From Anoplopoma fimbria (Eukaryota; Chordata; Actinopteri; Perciformes; Anoplopomatidae): a stretch of DNA of 64,000 nucleotides. Both the position numbers and the translations under genes were made by a program. The first letter of the stretch is position 1. Each line of letters begins with the position of its first letter. The notes below the pieces were generated by a model. It saw only the letters and a list, made by a program, of their open reading frames with translations, had not been told where the DNA came from and searched no databases. The DNA lies in contig NC_072449.1 of the NCBI RefSeq assembly GCF_027596085.1, positions 20,024,834 through 20,088,833 on the forward strand. The letters are read 5' to 3'. This document shows positions 1 to 30,200 of the stretch, in pieces.

Positions 1-1060
1 TTGTCCTTCTGTTTCCCCTCCATCTCCACAGAACCAAACAGGATGGAGATCTGTGGCTGTGAGGAGCAACTCTGAGCTCTGACACAAGTTCCTCAAAGTT
101 CACTCAAAGTCAGGTCAAAGGGTCAATGCACAAACTCTGAGCCGGTTCTGGATCCCTTGATGACGAGGGACATCAACAGAAATACCAACAAGTACCGACA
201 TCGTCACAAAGCAGCTCTGTGGAGGAGCTATAAATTATCTTTTTTTCCCGCTGATAAAGTAATTCAGTAAAGTAAAGCTCTTCACAACCATAAAACTTTC
301 CATTTTTGTATTTTTTTTTGTACATTTGTATCATATATTCACAAAAATTACTCTGACATTTGACAAACATTTACCTCAAATGACATCAAAGCAAAAGAGC
401 AAAAATAACAGCCAGTTTGACTAATCCGTCTCTTTTTTGTTGTTGTGCTTTTTGTTGTTTGTTTTAAAAGCTACACCGATGCAGAGATGGTGTCTCTATC
501 TCTATTCGCACAGATTAGGTTCACAATTACAGCCTTGCCAACAGTTCTGCCATTAATCAAGAGCTGATCAGCCAGAAATGAAATTGTTTTATGTGCAGCT
601 AGTTGTCCCTAAACGGTTGTAGTACTGCTTCAGCTAGAATGACGTAGGCACAGCCAGACAATAACAAGATGGCGGACTGGTGCTGTGGAGAGAGGACCAT
701 GGGAGGAGACCGATCCCTGAGGGGCCCCTGAGTGAGTAAACTCAGACCAGGCAGCCATGGAGACCAAGCCTGCAGGAGCCGAATCGTCGCTGTTGTTTGC
801 TGATTTATTTCCTCTGGGATACCAAAGCCTCAACCCCAGAGCTGGGTGATCAAATGTTGTTGACTCAGTGTTTGTGAGAATTACACGTCACTGTCTTTAT
901 AATAATCTGCGCTTTACACCAGTAATTTGTTCTCTGAGAAATTAGTCACATCGAATTAATTTAACCCAGCATGAACAGTGAGATGATATGAAGAAGTAGT
1001 TCATCACTTTGGGAATTAATTCACTTTTTGTCAGTTTTTTGTGCATATTACACAAAAAAT

Positions 1061-1230
1061 ATAACTTGTTAATGAGTGAGCCTAAGAGAGGCTGGGAGGT
1101 GGATATTGTCCTCTTTAAACAGAGCCAGGCTAGCTGTTTCCCCCTGTTTCAAGTCTTTGTGCTAAGCTAAGCTAACCTGCTGCTGCTGCATCTTCATATT
1201 AGGGTATTTCCCAAAATATCAAACTTTTCC
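1061..1230. repeat. Dispersed teleost repeat fragment (GCTAAGCTAAGCTAAC family)
   Basis: The stretch contains the phrases agccaggctagctgtttccc, gctaagctaagctaacctgc and tatttcccaaaatatcaaac in order, which I recognise as a very common percomorph interspersed repeat. Related arms occur at 11265-11395 (opposite orientation) and 11590-11790 (same orientation). Family membership is from memory; the internal similarity between copies is visible in the sequence. Confidence 0.6.
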
Positions 1231-1737
1231 TTTGAGAAAACGATGTTCCTGCGACAAAGCCATTAGGAAAACCATATATGTAATCTATTTATATATCGGG
1301 ATATATTTAATATCATGTACACTATATGGCTAAAGAAGCCAAGTGTTACAGTTTAATCTTCTTTTGGCTTTTCCTGCTTCGTTCCAGTTGAGGGAAATCT
1401 TAATGCTGCAACAAACACCTGTGCTTTTCTTGCTTTGACAAGTCAAAATGTCTGCTGTGAAAAAAAAAAAGTGTGTGTCTCAAATCTCTATTTAGTGCAC
1501 TATATTTAGGGTCTGAAATCAGAGGGTGAAATGTTCTCATAACAGTGAAGGTTGTTTTGGTAGCATTTAATACTTAATAGTGATAGTGATAGTGATGATT
1601 AATAGTTTGTGTGCGCTCAGATGTCCACTTACTTTAAGCCATCTGATGCATGACGCTTTAAATGTTTTCTGTTTGTAATGTTGTGTCTCTGCTGCTGTAG
1701 TGATGTGGAGCTGCAGCTGCTCTACTGGGGATGGGGG

Positions 1738-1760
1738 ATGATGATGATGATGATGATGAT
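1738..1760. repeat. (ATG)n trinucleotide repeat
   Basis: A run of about seven ATG/TGA triplets in noncoding DNA. It gives spurious poly-Met and poly-His open frames. Confidence 0.85.
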
Positions 1761-3857
1761 GGCCTACTTCTCCCCCCACTGGAGCCCCTCTGTATCATGC
1801 CGGTCCCCTCAACACATGGTGCCGTCCCTCCAGAGTCCCATTGACACACTTAGGTCCCTAATTACCTCCAAGCAGGTCACTGAAAATATTGGGAGGATAA
1901 ATCTATTACAGCATCTTTCTTTGATTTCCTCTTCCACACCTTTTTGAATATCCTACGCTGTGGAATTACTTATCTCTCACCTTAAATGAGGCAGAAGGTC
2001 ACCCTGATTTATCAAAGACCGCTTTTCTTTAAAAATATTTATTTGATACCTATTCTACTGCTGTGATCACAGTCTGTTGCCACCTTCTGCGTTAATAAAG
2101 GGCAGAATGGATAAAATAGAGGTATGAGAGACAACGTGGCAGCATGCCATGACAGGAAGCAATAGAGCAGATATAATCCCGATCCCATACATCTGAAGTA
2201 ACTCTCTGGAGCCTCACGTTACATGCAGGAGGTGGGCTAGCACACGGGGAAAAGAGGAAACTGGGTTTCATGGCGTCAGAGAGAAGGGAAATTCAGGTCA
2301 TGCTTTCACAAATCGTCAATCCGACCATCTGCAGAACAGCGCAGGCAGATTTAAGCCATCATAAGAGCAATGTTTGCATTATCAATGATTCGGCTTCACA
2401 AGTCACAAGAGCAGCAAATGATTTATGTTTGTTTTGAAAGCTAGCCAAGGACATCCTCAAACCATATCATCAGTAGTGTTGTCTGATGCTAATGCTGTGT
2501 TTGGACCTGTTTTCAAACACAGGTAGGTGTTTTATCCATCAACAAACTAAAGGAGAAAGAAATCTCAAATGGCACACTCTTGTTGTAGTGCACTAAAGCT
2601 GAGTGCTCCAAAGATGGCGGTCTAGACCACCAGGACAGATGTGTGTGTGATTGTTTTCCCTGCATTAACGCTGCCCAGAGTCTCCTTGGCGTGTCATCGG
2701 CATCTGGGAAGCTTCAGCATAAGCGATAAAAGGTTGGACCTCCGTTTAGTAATTGTAAAGTGTTTGTCGCTGTGAAACTTTAAAGTGGATTTCCATCCAG
2801 CCAATGACGGTTGATGGAACTCCGATCTCATTGGCTATTATCCATTGTGACATCATTAACGGGGATGAGCTGGGCGGGGGGGGGGCTTCCACATTCTCAA
2901 CGACGACACACCACCCAGGAGGGGCTTCGGACAACAGATTCAAGAGACACCAGTTTCTACAATAAGACACCTGATGACAGAAAGAACCGCTGGAGACACA
3001 GATGCTTTTAACAACTACTGAGTATGATGAACACCGAAAGCAAATTAAAGACCCCAGTAACGGTTTTCAAACACTCGAGTTAGCCCTTGAATTGAAAACA
3101 AAAACAGTCCAGAAACTGAGATACATGCCATCCAGGAGAGAAAAGTGAGACAGTAGAGTGATAGATTAATCACAGAGGCAGGCGTTTTCTCTACTCGATG
3201 AAAGGTTTCTCGGGCTAGTCTGTCCCATAGTCTGCGGCCTGAGTAAGCCCTAGTGGGGTGGGATGTACAATCAAATTGGGCTATGGTCTTGATATGTGTC
3301 GCACCTACCCCCTTCACTATCCCCTGCTTATGTTCACACACGCGATCCTTCCCTCCTCCCGGTGTGGTCGAGCTTCCCGGCCCCCGATATTCTCCTCAAC
3401 AGTAGGAAATAAGACGGAGAGAAGGCAGAGAGAAAAAGACAGAGCGAGAGAGCAGAAACAAAATGCAGTTTATCTCTTAAAAACATTTACTAAATCACGC
3501 AAATGTCCATTATTCATATGTATGTTTTGAAGCTCCTCATTCCACCACGATGACTGTTTCGTATGAGTATAATACAGCATTTTTCGTTGTTTTTTTTAAG
3601 TTTGCTCGGCTGTGTGCAGTGTAAGGAGAGAAACCGCAGCACCTGAGGGAGAAAAGAGGGAGGAGAAAGGGGAAAAGGAGGTCGGGTTGCAGACAGAGCT
3701 TGATATGTCATCCGTTTTTATCCATCGCTGGCGGGTGATTGGGTCTGTCTCTTCTGTCTGTAGGCTGTGCTGCCGTCAGGAGTCGATAGAGGATGAGAGA
3801 GGGAGGGTCGATGTGGGGTCAAAGGTTGAGCGGTCAGGAGGGTGAGGAGGTCGAGGG

Positions 3858-22493
<18,636 letters not shown>

Positions 22494-23110
22494 TTCAGCC
22501 GAGCCGGCTCGGTTCCTCCTCCTCCTCCTCCTCCTCCGCCGCCTCCTCCGTCTCCTCCGGCTGCTGCTGCCAGGCTCCGGCCGCCTGTTTCCGGGTAGCT
22601 TTTGAGGCTCTTTATCGGGTGCTGCTTGGCTTCCATGTCTCTCAGTGGAAGCGCCGGGAACGGGCCATGATGCTCGGGTACGAAGGTGTGTTTGGTTGGG
22701 GAGGACCGGAGCAGCGTGCTGTGCATAAAGGATGCGGAGCGGAGCGGCGGCACCGGAGACACGACCAGCCTCCAAAAACAGCCAGAGAAACGCGTTCAGA
22801 CACGTCTCCGCTTGGTTAGCTCGGGCTTGAAGAAAAGCCTTGATATAAAATAAATGTAAAGCTTTTTTTTTTTTTTTCTTCGAGATTATAAAGAGATAAA
22901 TAAGGCTAGAACAGCTGGCAAAAACATCCTGACATTTCCCGACTGTCAGTTTTTATAAACCCTGATCCCTCGTTCTGGTCCTCTCGCTGGAGGAGGAGGA
23001 TGCTCGAGTGGATCTCTATGGTAGCAGCCTCAGAGGCACGCGCAGCTTCAGCACCACAATCAGCGCACACACGAGACAACCCGTGGCGCACAGCATTGTG
23101 GGTAGTCGTG
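22494..23110 (-). promoter_or_regulatory. ttc9b: ttc9b 5'UTR / GC-rich promoter region
   Basis: The region is visibly richer in CpG than its surroundings and lies directly upstream of the ttc9b start. It includes a (TCC)n array at about 22516-22550. I see no clear TATA box, and the transcription start cannot be fixed from sequence alone. Confidence 0.55.
22516..22558. repeat. (TCC/GGA)n triplet repeat in ttc9b 5' end
   Basis: Read on the gene strand this gives poly-Arg in the ttc9b frame and poly-Gly in a second long open frame. It abuts the chosen start codon. Confidence 0.85.
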
Positions 23111-24380
23111 AGGCGTTGCTGCAGTCCAGATTTTACATGGCAAAAACGGAAGAAATGTAGAAATTAGTGTCTCGGTCGATTATTTGTAAAACAAAACTGC
23201 ACTCTGGTAAACTGGAAAAATAAGTGTATGAATAATAAATACATATATATATATATATATACGTTCATTAATAATAGCTCGTTATTTGAACACTCGTCTA
23301 ACTGCGCACTTTTTACAACATTCACATTGCAACACCTTCCATTTTTTACTGTAATTAAAGGATTCATTATTAGGCTTTGTGTCAAAAATATTGCACATTA
23401 CGTCACTCAAAATGTTTGAAAGAGTCCAGCCTTTATAATAATACAAAAATAACGCATGCTGATACAGATTTATTCAGCATTTGACTTAAATGTATATCCC
23501 TTCTGGAGACATGAGATTATGGTGAATCAGGTGCGCATGATGATTTCAGCTGATAAGGTTTTCAAAGAGATGGAGCCAACAGGAGGCTGCGTGGACCAGA
23601 TGAGGTGGAGGAGAGCGACCTCAAGGGGACATAGTCTTCATTACACTTATTGCTTGTGATCTGGTGTGGGGCTAACCTGCGCCCCACCGGCCAAATCATG
23701 TGATCTCTGTACAAATTATTTTTTCTATATGATTCTTCTCTGCTAAATTGTGTGATCGTAGCAAGGTTGTTACCTTATTTCCTCCAGATTCATAGCAACA
23801 TTGCCTCTTCAGCTGGTTCCTCATCAGCTGGTGCGCAAAAGAGGAAATCCTCACATGGGGTTAACTCAGTCCAGGAGCAGGCTATCCTCTCAGTGGGTCA
23901 TGTAAACATCTATAGTCTCACATCCATATTGGCTTCTTGGTTCATGGATAAGGGACCAGCGGTGTATCAATTCCTCTTGGGTGAACATATCATTTTGACT
24001 TCAACAAACATGCAGATTAACATTTATAAATAATGTATTAGCCTACAACAAAACTTAAGATACATGCAGGTGTTGAGGTACAACTAAACACTGGCAAAAG
24101 CCCTATTGTCATTCTGTCAATGCTGTGATGACCAGTGGTGGGAGCTGTGTCCATATCACGGTGAACACTGGCATCTGCATGGCGTAGAGATGACACTGGT
24201 GGTAGGTCTTCTTAGTTTTCCTGCAATAAACATGTTCTATCCCTGTAGGGAAACATGTAAATTAATATTCAGCACAAACAAATTACATTAGTTTACAACA
24301 GTAAATTAGCATGCAGTTCACAATCCCATCCAACACACTCAACCCAAACAAACACAAGTCAATTCTCAAGTGGCATTCGA
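23111..24380. other. Intergenic DNA between ttc9b and C19orf47 (left part)
   Basis: I see no gene here. There is a short (TA)n run at 23242-23263 and otherwise unremarkable AT-rich sequence. Confidence 0.6.
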
Positions 24381-24384
24381 GACA

Positions 24385-24995
24385 TTCAATTCAATTTATT
24401 TTGTATAGCCCAAAATCACAAATCTACCTCAGAGGACTTTACAATCTGTACACATACGACATCCTCTGTCCCGCATTTAGGGAATAATAGTAATAATCTG
24501 ATAATAATATGAATAATAATGGTAGAAGCAGTGGGTGTGAGCCGGTCCACGGCAGGAGGCACGACCACTGTCCAGATACAACCACGATTCACGAAAACCT
24601 GCGAGGCGAGAAAGCACAAAGACTCCAGGGAAGAATCAAAGCCAATAAGAGTAATGGTAAAGGGAATAGTAGTAGTAATGTGACTTATAATAAAAATGAA
24701 AGGAGCAGTGGGTGTCAGCAGGGCCACAGCAGGAGGCACGACCACGGTCCAGATATAACCACGATTCATGGAAACCTGCAAAGCGAGAAAGCACAAGGAC
24801 TGCAAGGAAGAAGCAAGTCAGTAATGTGCAAAAATGGGACATGAATTCATAAAGATGGAGAGAGAGAAGGAGAGAGGAGCTCCGTGTATCCTAGGTAGTC
24901 CCCCGGCAGTTTGGGCCCATAGCAGCATATCTAGGGGCTGAACCAAGTCGAACCTGAGCCAGCCTTGACTACGGGCGTTATCAACATATTAAACA
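24385..24995. mobile_element. Composite teleost interspersed repeat with internal duplication
   Basis: It starts with attcaattcaatttatttt and tatagcccaaaatcacaaa, and ends with ggcccatagcagcatatcta followed by gctgaaccaagtcgaacctg. I know both ends as parts of very abundant teleost repeats. Between them, a segment beginning near 24525 (gcagtgggtgtgagccggtc) is repeated imperfectly near 24705 (gcagtgggtgtcagcagggc), a period of about 180 bases. It has no reverse-transcriptase or transposase frame. Confidence 0.65.
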
Positions 24996-26691
24996 ACCCC
25001 TGCGGCCCCTGGATGGCAAATGTGTTTGCAGCTGCAGAGTAAAGAGGCGTCCCCTCCGATCAACATAACACTGACAGTTGAGCCGAAATTATGCAGCAGC
25101 AACCTCATTGTGAGAGGAGTGGGAGTTTAACTGGTTTATTGATAAATTATAATCTAAATGTTCCTAGGAGAATATAAATATTGACTTTGCTGTCATGTTG
25201 ACAAGTAAAAGAACAATGTGTGACGATGACATTGTCTCCTGTAGAGAGAGAAACAAATAAAGAGGGAAGCTGTTTGGACCCTTTTCTCTTTTAATTGTTT
25301 TCCAAGCACATTTTGCCCAAATTCAGATTTTTATCTTCTCAATAGCATATTAAAAAACAATTACAGTTTGAGGTGTGTTTGAATCTACCTTGTTCTTTAA
25401 AACAATAAAAAAATCCTTAATGTGATTTTAACCATTTCAAATATTAAGTGTAACAAAGTTCTGGTGTGACGAAAGACAAAATAGTACACAGGTGATAATG
25501 ACCCATACTGGTGTGAAGGTGAAGGACCTACCGAGACCTTACGGGGCCCCCTGACACCGGACCTGATGGCATCTCTGAGTCTCTTTACACGGATACATGA
25601 TACATGAATGTCCACATAGAAAAATATGCAGCAGAACTGGTTCTGTGCTGTGTGAAACCAAGTCTAACAAATCTATACATTGCATTTCAAAAAGAACAAT
25701 ATTCTACTGACCCTCCGTTCAAGTAGGTGGTTATAGAAAACTTTCAGTACTATGGTAGAAAGGTTGACATGGGCCTCTACAGTTCAGAGGTGAGAAGTTC
25801 TACTCCACAAAACGCAGAAGAAGAAGAGGTGCTGTGTTTTTTCTGTATTCAAGTGTTCAGAGAAGTCCCTCTGTGGAACCCTTTGAATTTACTTTCTCAC
25901 TCACAAGTCTAGGGCTGAAGTTAAGAAGCCTTTCATCAACACTTTGCTTTTCCAAACATGGTAGAGGAGGTCATTTTGAGGTGGTGAAGGTAACCAGAAA
26001 TGAAAACATCACCTGGCTGGTCTTCCATCTGACTGTTAATTTGAAGAATATACTTCACTTATCTGAGGTGTAGAAAAAAAAAAAACTCAACTGCGTCTTT
26101 TTTTGGTGAGAAATAATTCACTTTTAGTCAAATATCAAAACAACCGCATAATTCAACTTGAGGGAATAAATTCAACTAGTCAACGGAATTGGTTCAGGTG
26201 GACTCTCAAAATAGGGAAGTTTAGGCAGCAGCATCTTCATATGTAGAGTTACAGGGTAAAAATAAAACCACCATTATGGCAGCTCGGTTGATATCATGCT
26301 CATGCCTTAAGCTCGCAAATATAGTTAAATACATATTTCTAAAAACTATAAATGGCAGATATGATTGGAACATGGTAAATAGCTTTTCTGGTAGAACAAC
26401 ATAATACAAAGAGAACTTTGAGTCCTCAAATTAAAAGCTTAGACACTAAACAAAGTTGTTTTTTTCTATGGCAGCATGACTAAAGTGTAAAAAAAAGAAA
26501 AATATCTATTTTTTTTTAAATCTAAGAGAAACTCTAGAGCCAAAAAGCAGCAATAAAACAGACCATATACAGAAAAAACACTTCAATCTGCAGCCCTGCA
26601 TGTCGCCAGGATGAGTGCAGAAAAGGGAGTGATACAAATTCTATAAAGGACAAATAGAAAGAGTCTGAATCATTTTGTAGGGATTTATGCG
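24996..26691. other. C19orf47 3' flank and intergenic DNA
   Basis: I see no exon on either strand. The portion just left of 26692 should be the C19orf47 3'UTR; its polyadenylation site was not identified. Confidence 0.5.
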
Positions 26692-27240
26692 TTAGGTTCT
26701 CTTGTTGCCCAGCCTCTTAAAAACACTGATAGCCCTAATGTCCATCTGGGCAACCAGAGACTCTCCTCCTCCCCCTCCATCTCCTCCTCCAGCCCCGGTG
26801 CTGCTGCTGACCTTGGGGCTTGCTAAGGTGAGTCCCTCCTGGGCTTTGGGCCTGGTGCTGGTCACCCTGTTGTCCTGTGTGTCAGCAGCTGTGGGTGACG
26901 CAGCCGCGCTCAGGTGTGTGGCAGGGAGCTTGCCAAGTCTCTGAAGCACACTAACCTTGGCAGGGGGGAGGCCATTAGGGGAGGAGGAGGTGGGAGTGTC
27001 AGAGGGAGGTAGTTTGAATTTGCCTCCCAGGCGCCGCAGGGTGGTCGGGGCCGGTTTTGTGGCTGGCTCCTTCTTCTGAACGGCAGGGGTTCTCTTGAGG
27101 ACGCCAGCATACTGGAGGACGGAGCCTTCTCCATCACTGTCGTCCTCGTCATCTACATCAATGTTACCAGACATTTTGACCGGCTGCGGCTTGTCTGTCT
27201 CTTCTTCCCCTCTGCCAAGACGACTGAACACACCGGTGGG
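26692..27240 (-). CDS. C19orf47: C19orf47 exon 8 (terminal)
   Basis: Acceptor gttttgcag, then PTGVFSRLGRGEEE, an acidic DVDDEDDSDGEGSVLQYAGV block, VSVLQRLGKLP, and the end ISVFKRLGNKRT-stop. Three of the repeated (V/I)xxRLG motifs lie here, spaced along Ser/Pro/Thr-rich linkers. Confidence 0.92.
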   Translation of the reverse strand, partial: PTGVFSRLGRGEEETDKPQPVKMSGNIDVDDEDDSDGEGSVLQYAGVLKRTPAVQKKEPATKPAPTTLRRLGGKFKLPPSDTPTSSSPNGLPPAKVSVLQRLGKLPATHLSAAASPTAADTQDNRVTSTRPKAQEGLTLASPKVSSSTGAGGGDGGGGGESLVAQMDIRAISVFKRLGNKRT

Positions 27241-30200
27241 CTGCAAAACATGAGCAATATGAGCACAGAACTTATCTTCATAAGTGCATCTGTTAGAATA
27301 CAGAACAATTAAATACAATAAAATACAAGACCGTACAAAGTGAGCTAATGCAATATACTGACAGGCCTCACCTTGTTATTGCTTGTTGTTGTGTCCGCCT
27401 TCGATTCAGCTCCAAGTCTTGCAAACACAGAGGTGCGTTTCGAACCTTTTCAAGGAGTAGAGCAAAAATGATTGTGACGGCTCGACTGTCTCTTATACTC
27501 TATTTCCACTAAATTAGGGCATATATTTAGGTTATTTAAATGCTGCAAAAACAGACAAAAGACTCCATTCCCATTGCCAGCGGACGAGTATGTCTTTCTG
27601 TTTTGTTTTTATTCTGATGTGTCATGTTCCATGTCACAAAAAAGCCGGAAAAAAGGGTTACTAAACAGTAGAAAGCTACATGAAGGCAAGTGAAAATGAT
27701 TTTGTGGTTATTTCCTTTTTATATCTTGTTACTTATTCAGTCTTGCTTCAAACTCGGTGATAACTATCTCGGAGCGATGTTCGAGCGCTGCTTGATCAAA
27801 GATGACAAACAAAGTGCCGTAGAAGGAGCGAAAATTTGCGTGTCCATCAAAGTGTCATATTTTCATCAATGCCGACTGGAGCTAAAGCTGATAAATACCC
27901 ATGAGTACTGCAGAGTCCCTAGTATTGGGAAAGAATGTCGATTGTATGGTACCAAAGCTTTCGTTTAACAGCTTTTGGATTCAAAAGTCATGGTATAAAA
28001 AGACACTTGACTTTGACACTGTATTATGCACTAGATTGAGAAATCTGGCTTATGTTTAGAAACCTCTCACCAGAGGAATTTAAAGTTTTAACAATTGCTG
28101 TTTTGTGACTGAGGTCAGAAATTCAAATGAACATGTACTTTGCGGTACGATTTTCAATTTTGATAATTACCCTGAGGAATCCAATGACAGAATTGCATTT
28201 AGAAGAAGAACCTAACTAAGTTTTCTTTCATGAAATAAATACTCCTAATATTGAGCAGTTGACAGCATCGCAGCTCTTTTACACAGACAGAAGCCACTTT
28301 ATAATTCATTTCATGGAAGAAAAAAAAAAAAGAAGAAAAAGATTTTTGGTCGGAAGAAATGTAGGTGATGTTAGACAAAGGAGAAAACAAGCAGTTTGAC
28401 AGGGGGAATAGTTGTTGGTGCAGTGGACAGTATGAGTAAAGACAAGGGATTAAATCGTGACAGAAATGAATGAAGGTCAAACAGGCAAACAATCAGCCCT
28501 GAGTCACCTGTTTCAGTTTTAATATGAAAGAACTCGATGAAAATTTTTAGTATTGAATAGCTGTGGTGAGCAACAGCATTACTGGGGCGAGTTGTCGGGC
28601 GAGGCCACTGGGTCAGGCCTACCTTTCTTGACCTGCTGGGCCAGGATGCGACGTGTACGAGCTGTGGAGCCTTTGGGCATGTTGATGATGTACTTGCCTT
28701 CCATCTCAGCTGTCACGCGTCGGCGCTTCACTGCTGGCAAACCGTTCCCCTCGTCAGCTGGCTGACTTAGCACTGACAAACAAAGCGGTGCGTACACGAG
28801 GATAAGCAACGGTAGAAATAAGATAGGACTCATGGATCCAGAGGGACAGGAAATAAGGGATGTGTGGGGTAAAAGACACGTTTGATGAGATGTACCTGCT
28901 TTGCCGCTCTTGTTTGCTTGCATGTTGGACACGGTGACCGAGAGGCGGTTGTCAGGCCGACGGGCTGGAGTGGCCGGCGGGGAGTCATTGCTCAAAGCGT
29001 TGGCAATCATACGGGTGGCAGCTGAGAAAAGGCAGAGACATTTTCAAGTACACGTGATTTCGCTTGCTTCCTATCGGGGCTCTTCTTGTCTTTATGTCCC
29101 CAAGATGAAATCAGAGGACAGCTGGGCTTCACAGTTGCCAAAATTAAAAGTGTGCATAAAAGTACATGTTGTGAAGAACTGAAGTAGGACTTGTACAACC
29201 TGGCACTGATGTCAACAAACTAAGTGAAGCAGTTTGCTCTTGTAACATTTACTTGATCTCCTAATGGAAACATGTACCCTTTAATATGCCCCGTTACCTG
29301 ACATAATGACATATACAGCCAGTAAAAACTGTTTTGTCAAGTTAGATATCCCTCAAAATAAAAACAGGACCGAAAATCTCTCTCTACCTCCGCCCAATCA
29401 GTTAGCTTGACACTCTTGATCGTAGATGACTGATGCCAGTCATAGCTAATTAAAAAAGGTATATAAATGTTCAGAGTGTGTTTGATCAAAATGGCAACAG
29501 ATGAGAGTTGCAGTTGGAATTTTGTTTTTTGGAAGATATTTCTTTCTCATCAGATGAAAGAAAATGTATCTTTTCTGAAAGGAACAGAAGGACACACCAA
29601 CCTGTGGTACTATGTTATAATTATTTTCCCAACAACACCATATGGAAGTGGTATAACAAAGTATCTCTACAGTTTTATTTCATCCATAGTGACCGCAAGA
29701 GGCAGTGCGTTAACACTGAATATGTTCCGTCTCTGGCACATACAGGTCGAGTCTTTATACCAACTGTCACATGTGACCTCAAATGTATACGGCTGGATAT
29801 TAATTCCGGTGTCATCCATGGCATCATTGCTTTTTCCATCTTCTCTCTTACGCAGCTTAACTATTAAGGAAGCATTAGCTTAAGATCCATTATCTACTAT
29901 TAAGATACTTTTGTGGATTACTCGCCCTCTGATAACTGCTGAGCTAGCCCAGATGAAGTTGGTGCTCCTGACCCTCCCTCCCAGTACGGTTACATGGAAG
30001 GCCGATGCAGCCAATCCACCTGTGGCTGAGTTGGTTCCAGAGGAGTATATTATCTCAGTGGCAGCTTCAGACCATTTCTTTATTCAGTAGGGTGGAGAGG
30101 GGCCTTTTCGTTTCTCTGGGCCTCGCTTCTGTTACTCGGCTTGTAGTTCTTCGAATGGGGTAGAAAACAACTCCATGGGGTCAGTCATTCACATAGAACT

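Larger units (their letters stand above)
1..3857. other. Left intergenic / 3' flank of ttc9b, no confirmed gene
   Basis: I see no confident coding exon here. Positions 1-31 look like a pyrimidine-rich splice acceptor on the plus strand (ending ccatctccacag), followed by a short open stretch that stops within about 50 bases, so a terminal exon of a gene to the left is possible but unproven. The stretch holds a dispersed repeat fragment near 1061-1230 and a (ATG)n run at 1738-1760. Part of the right side is presumably the 3'UTR of ttc9b, whose end I could not fix. Confidence 0.5.
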
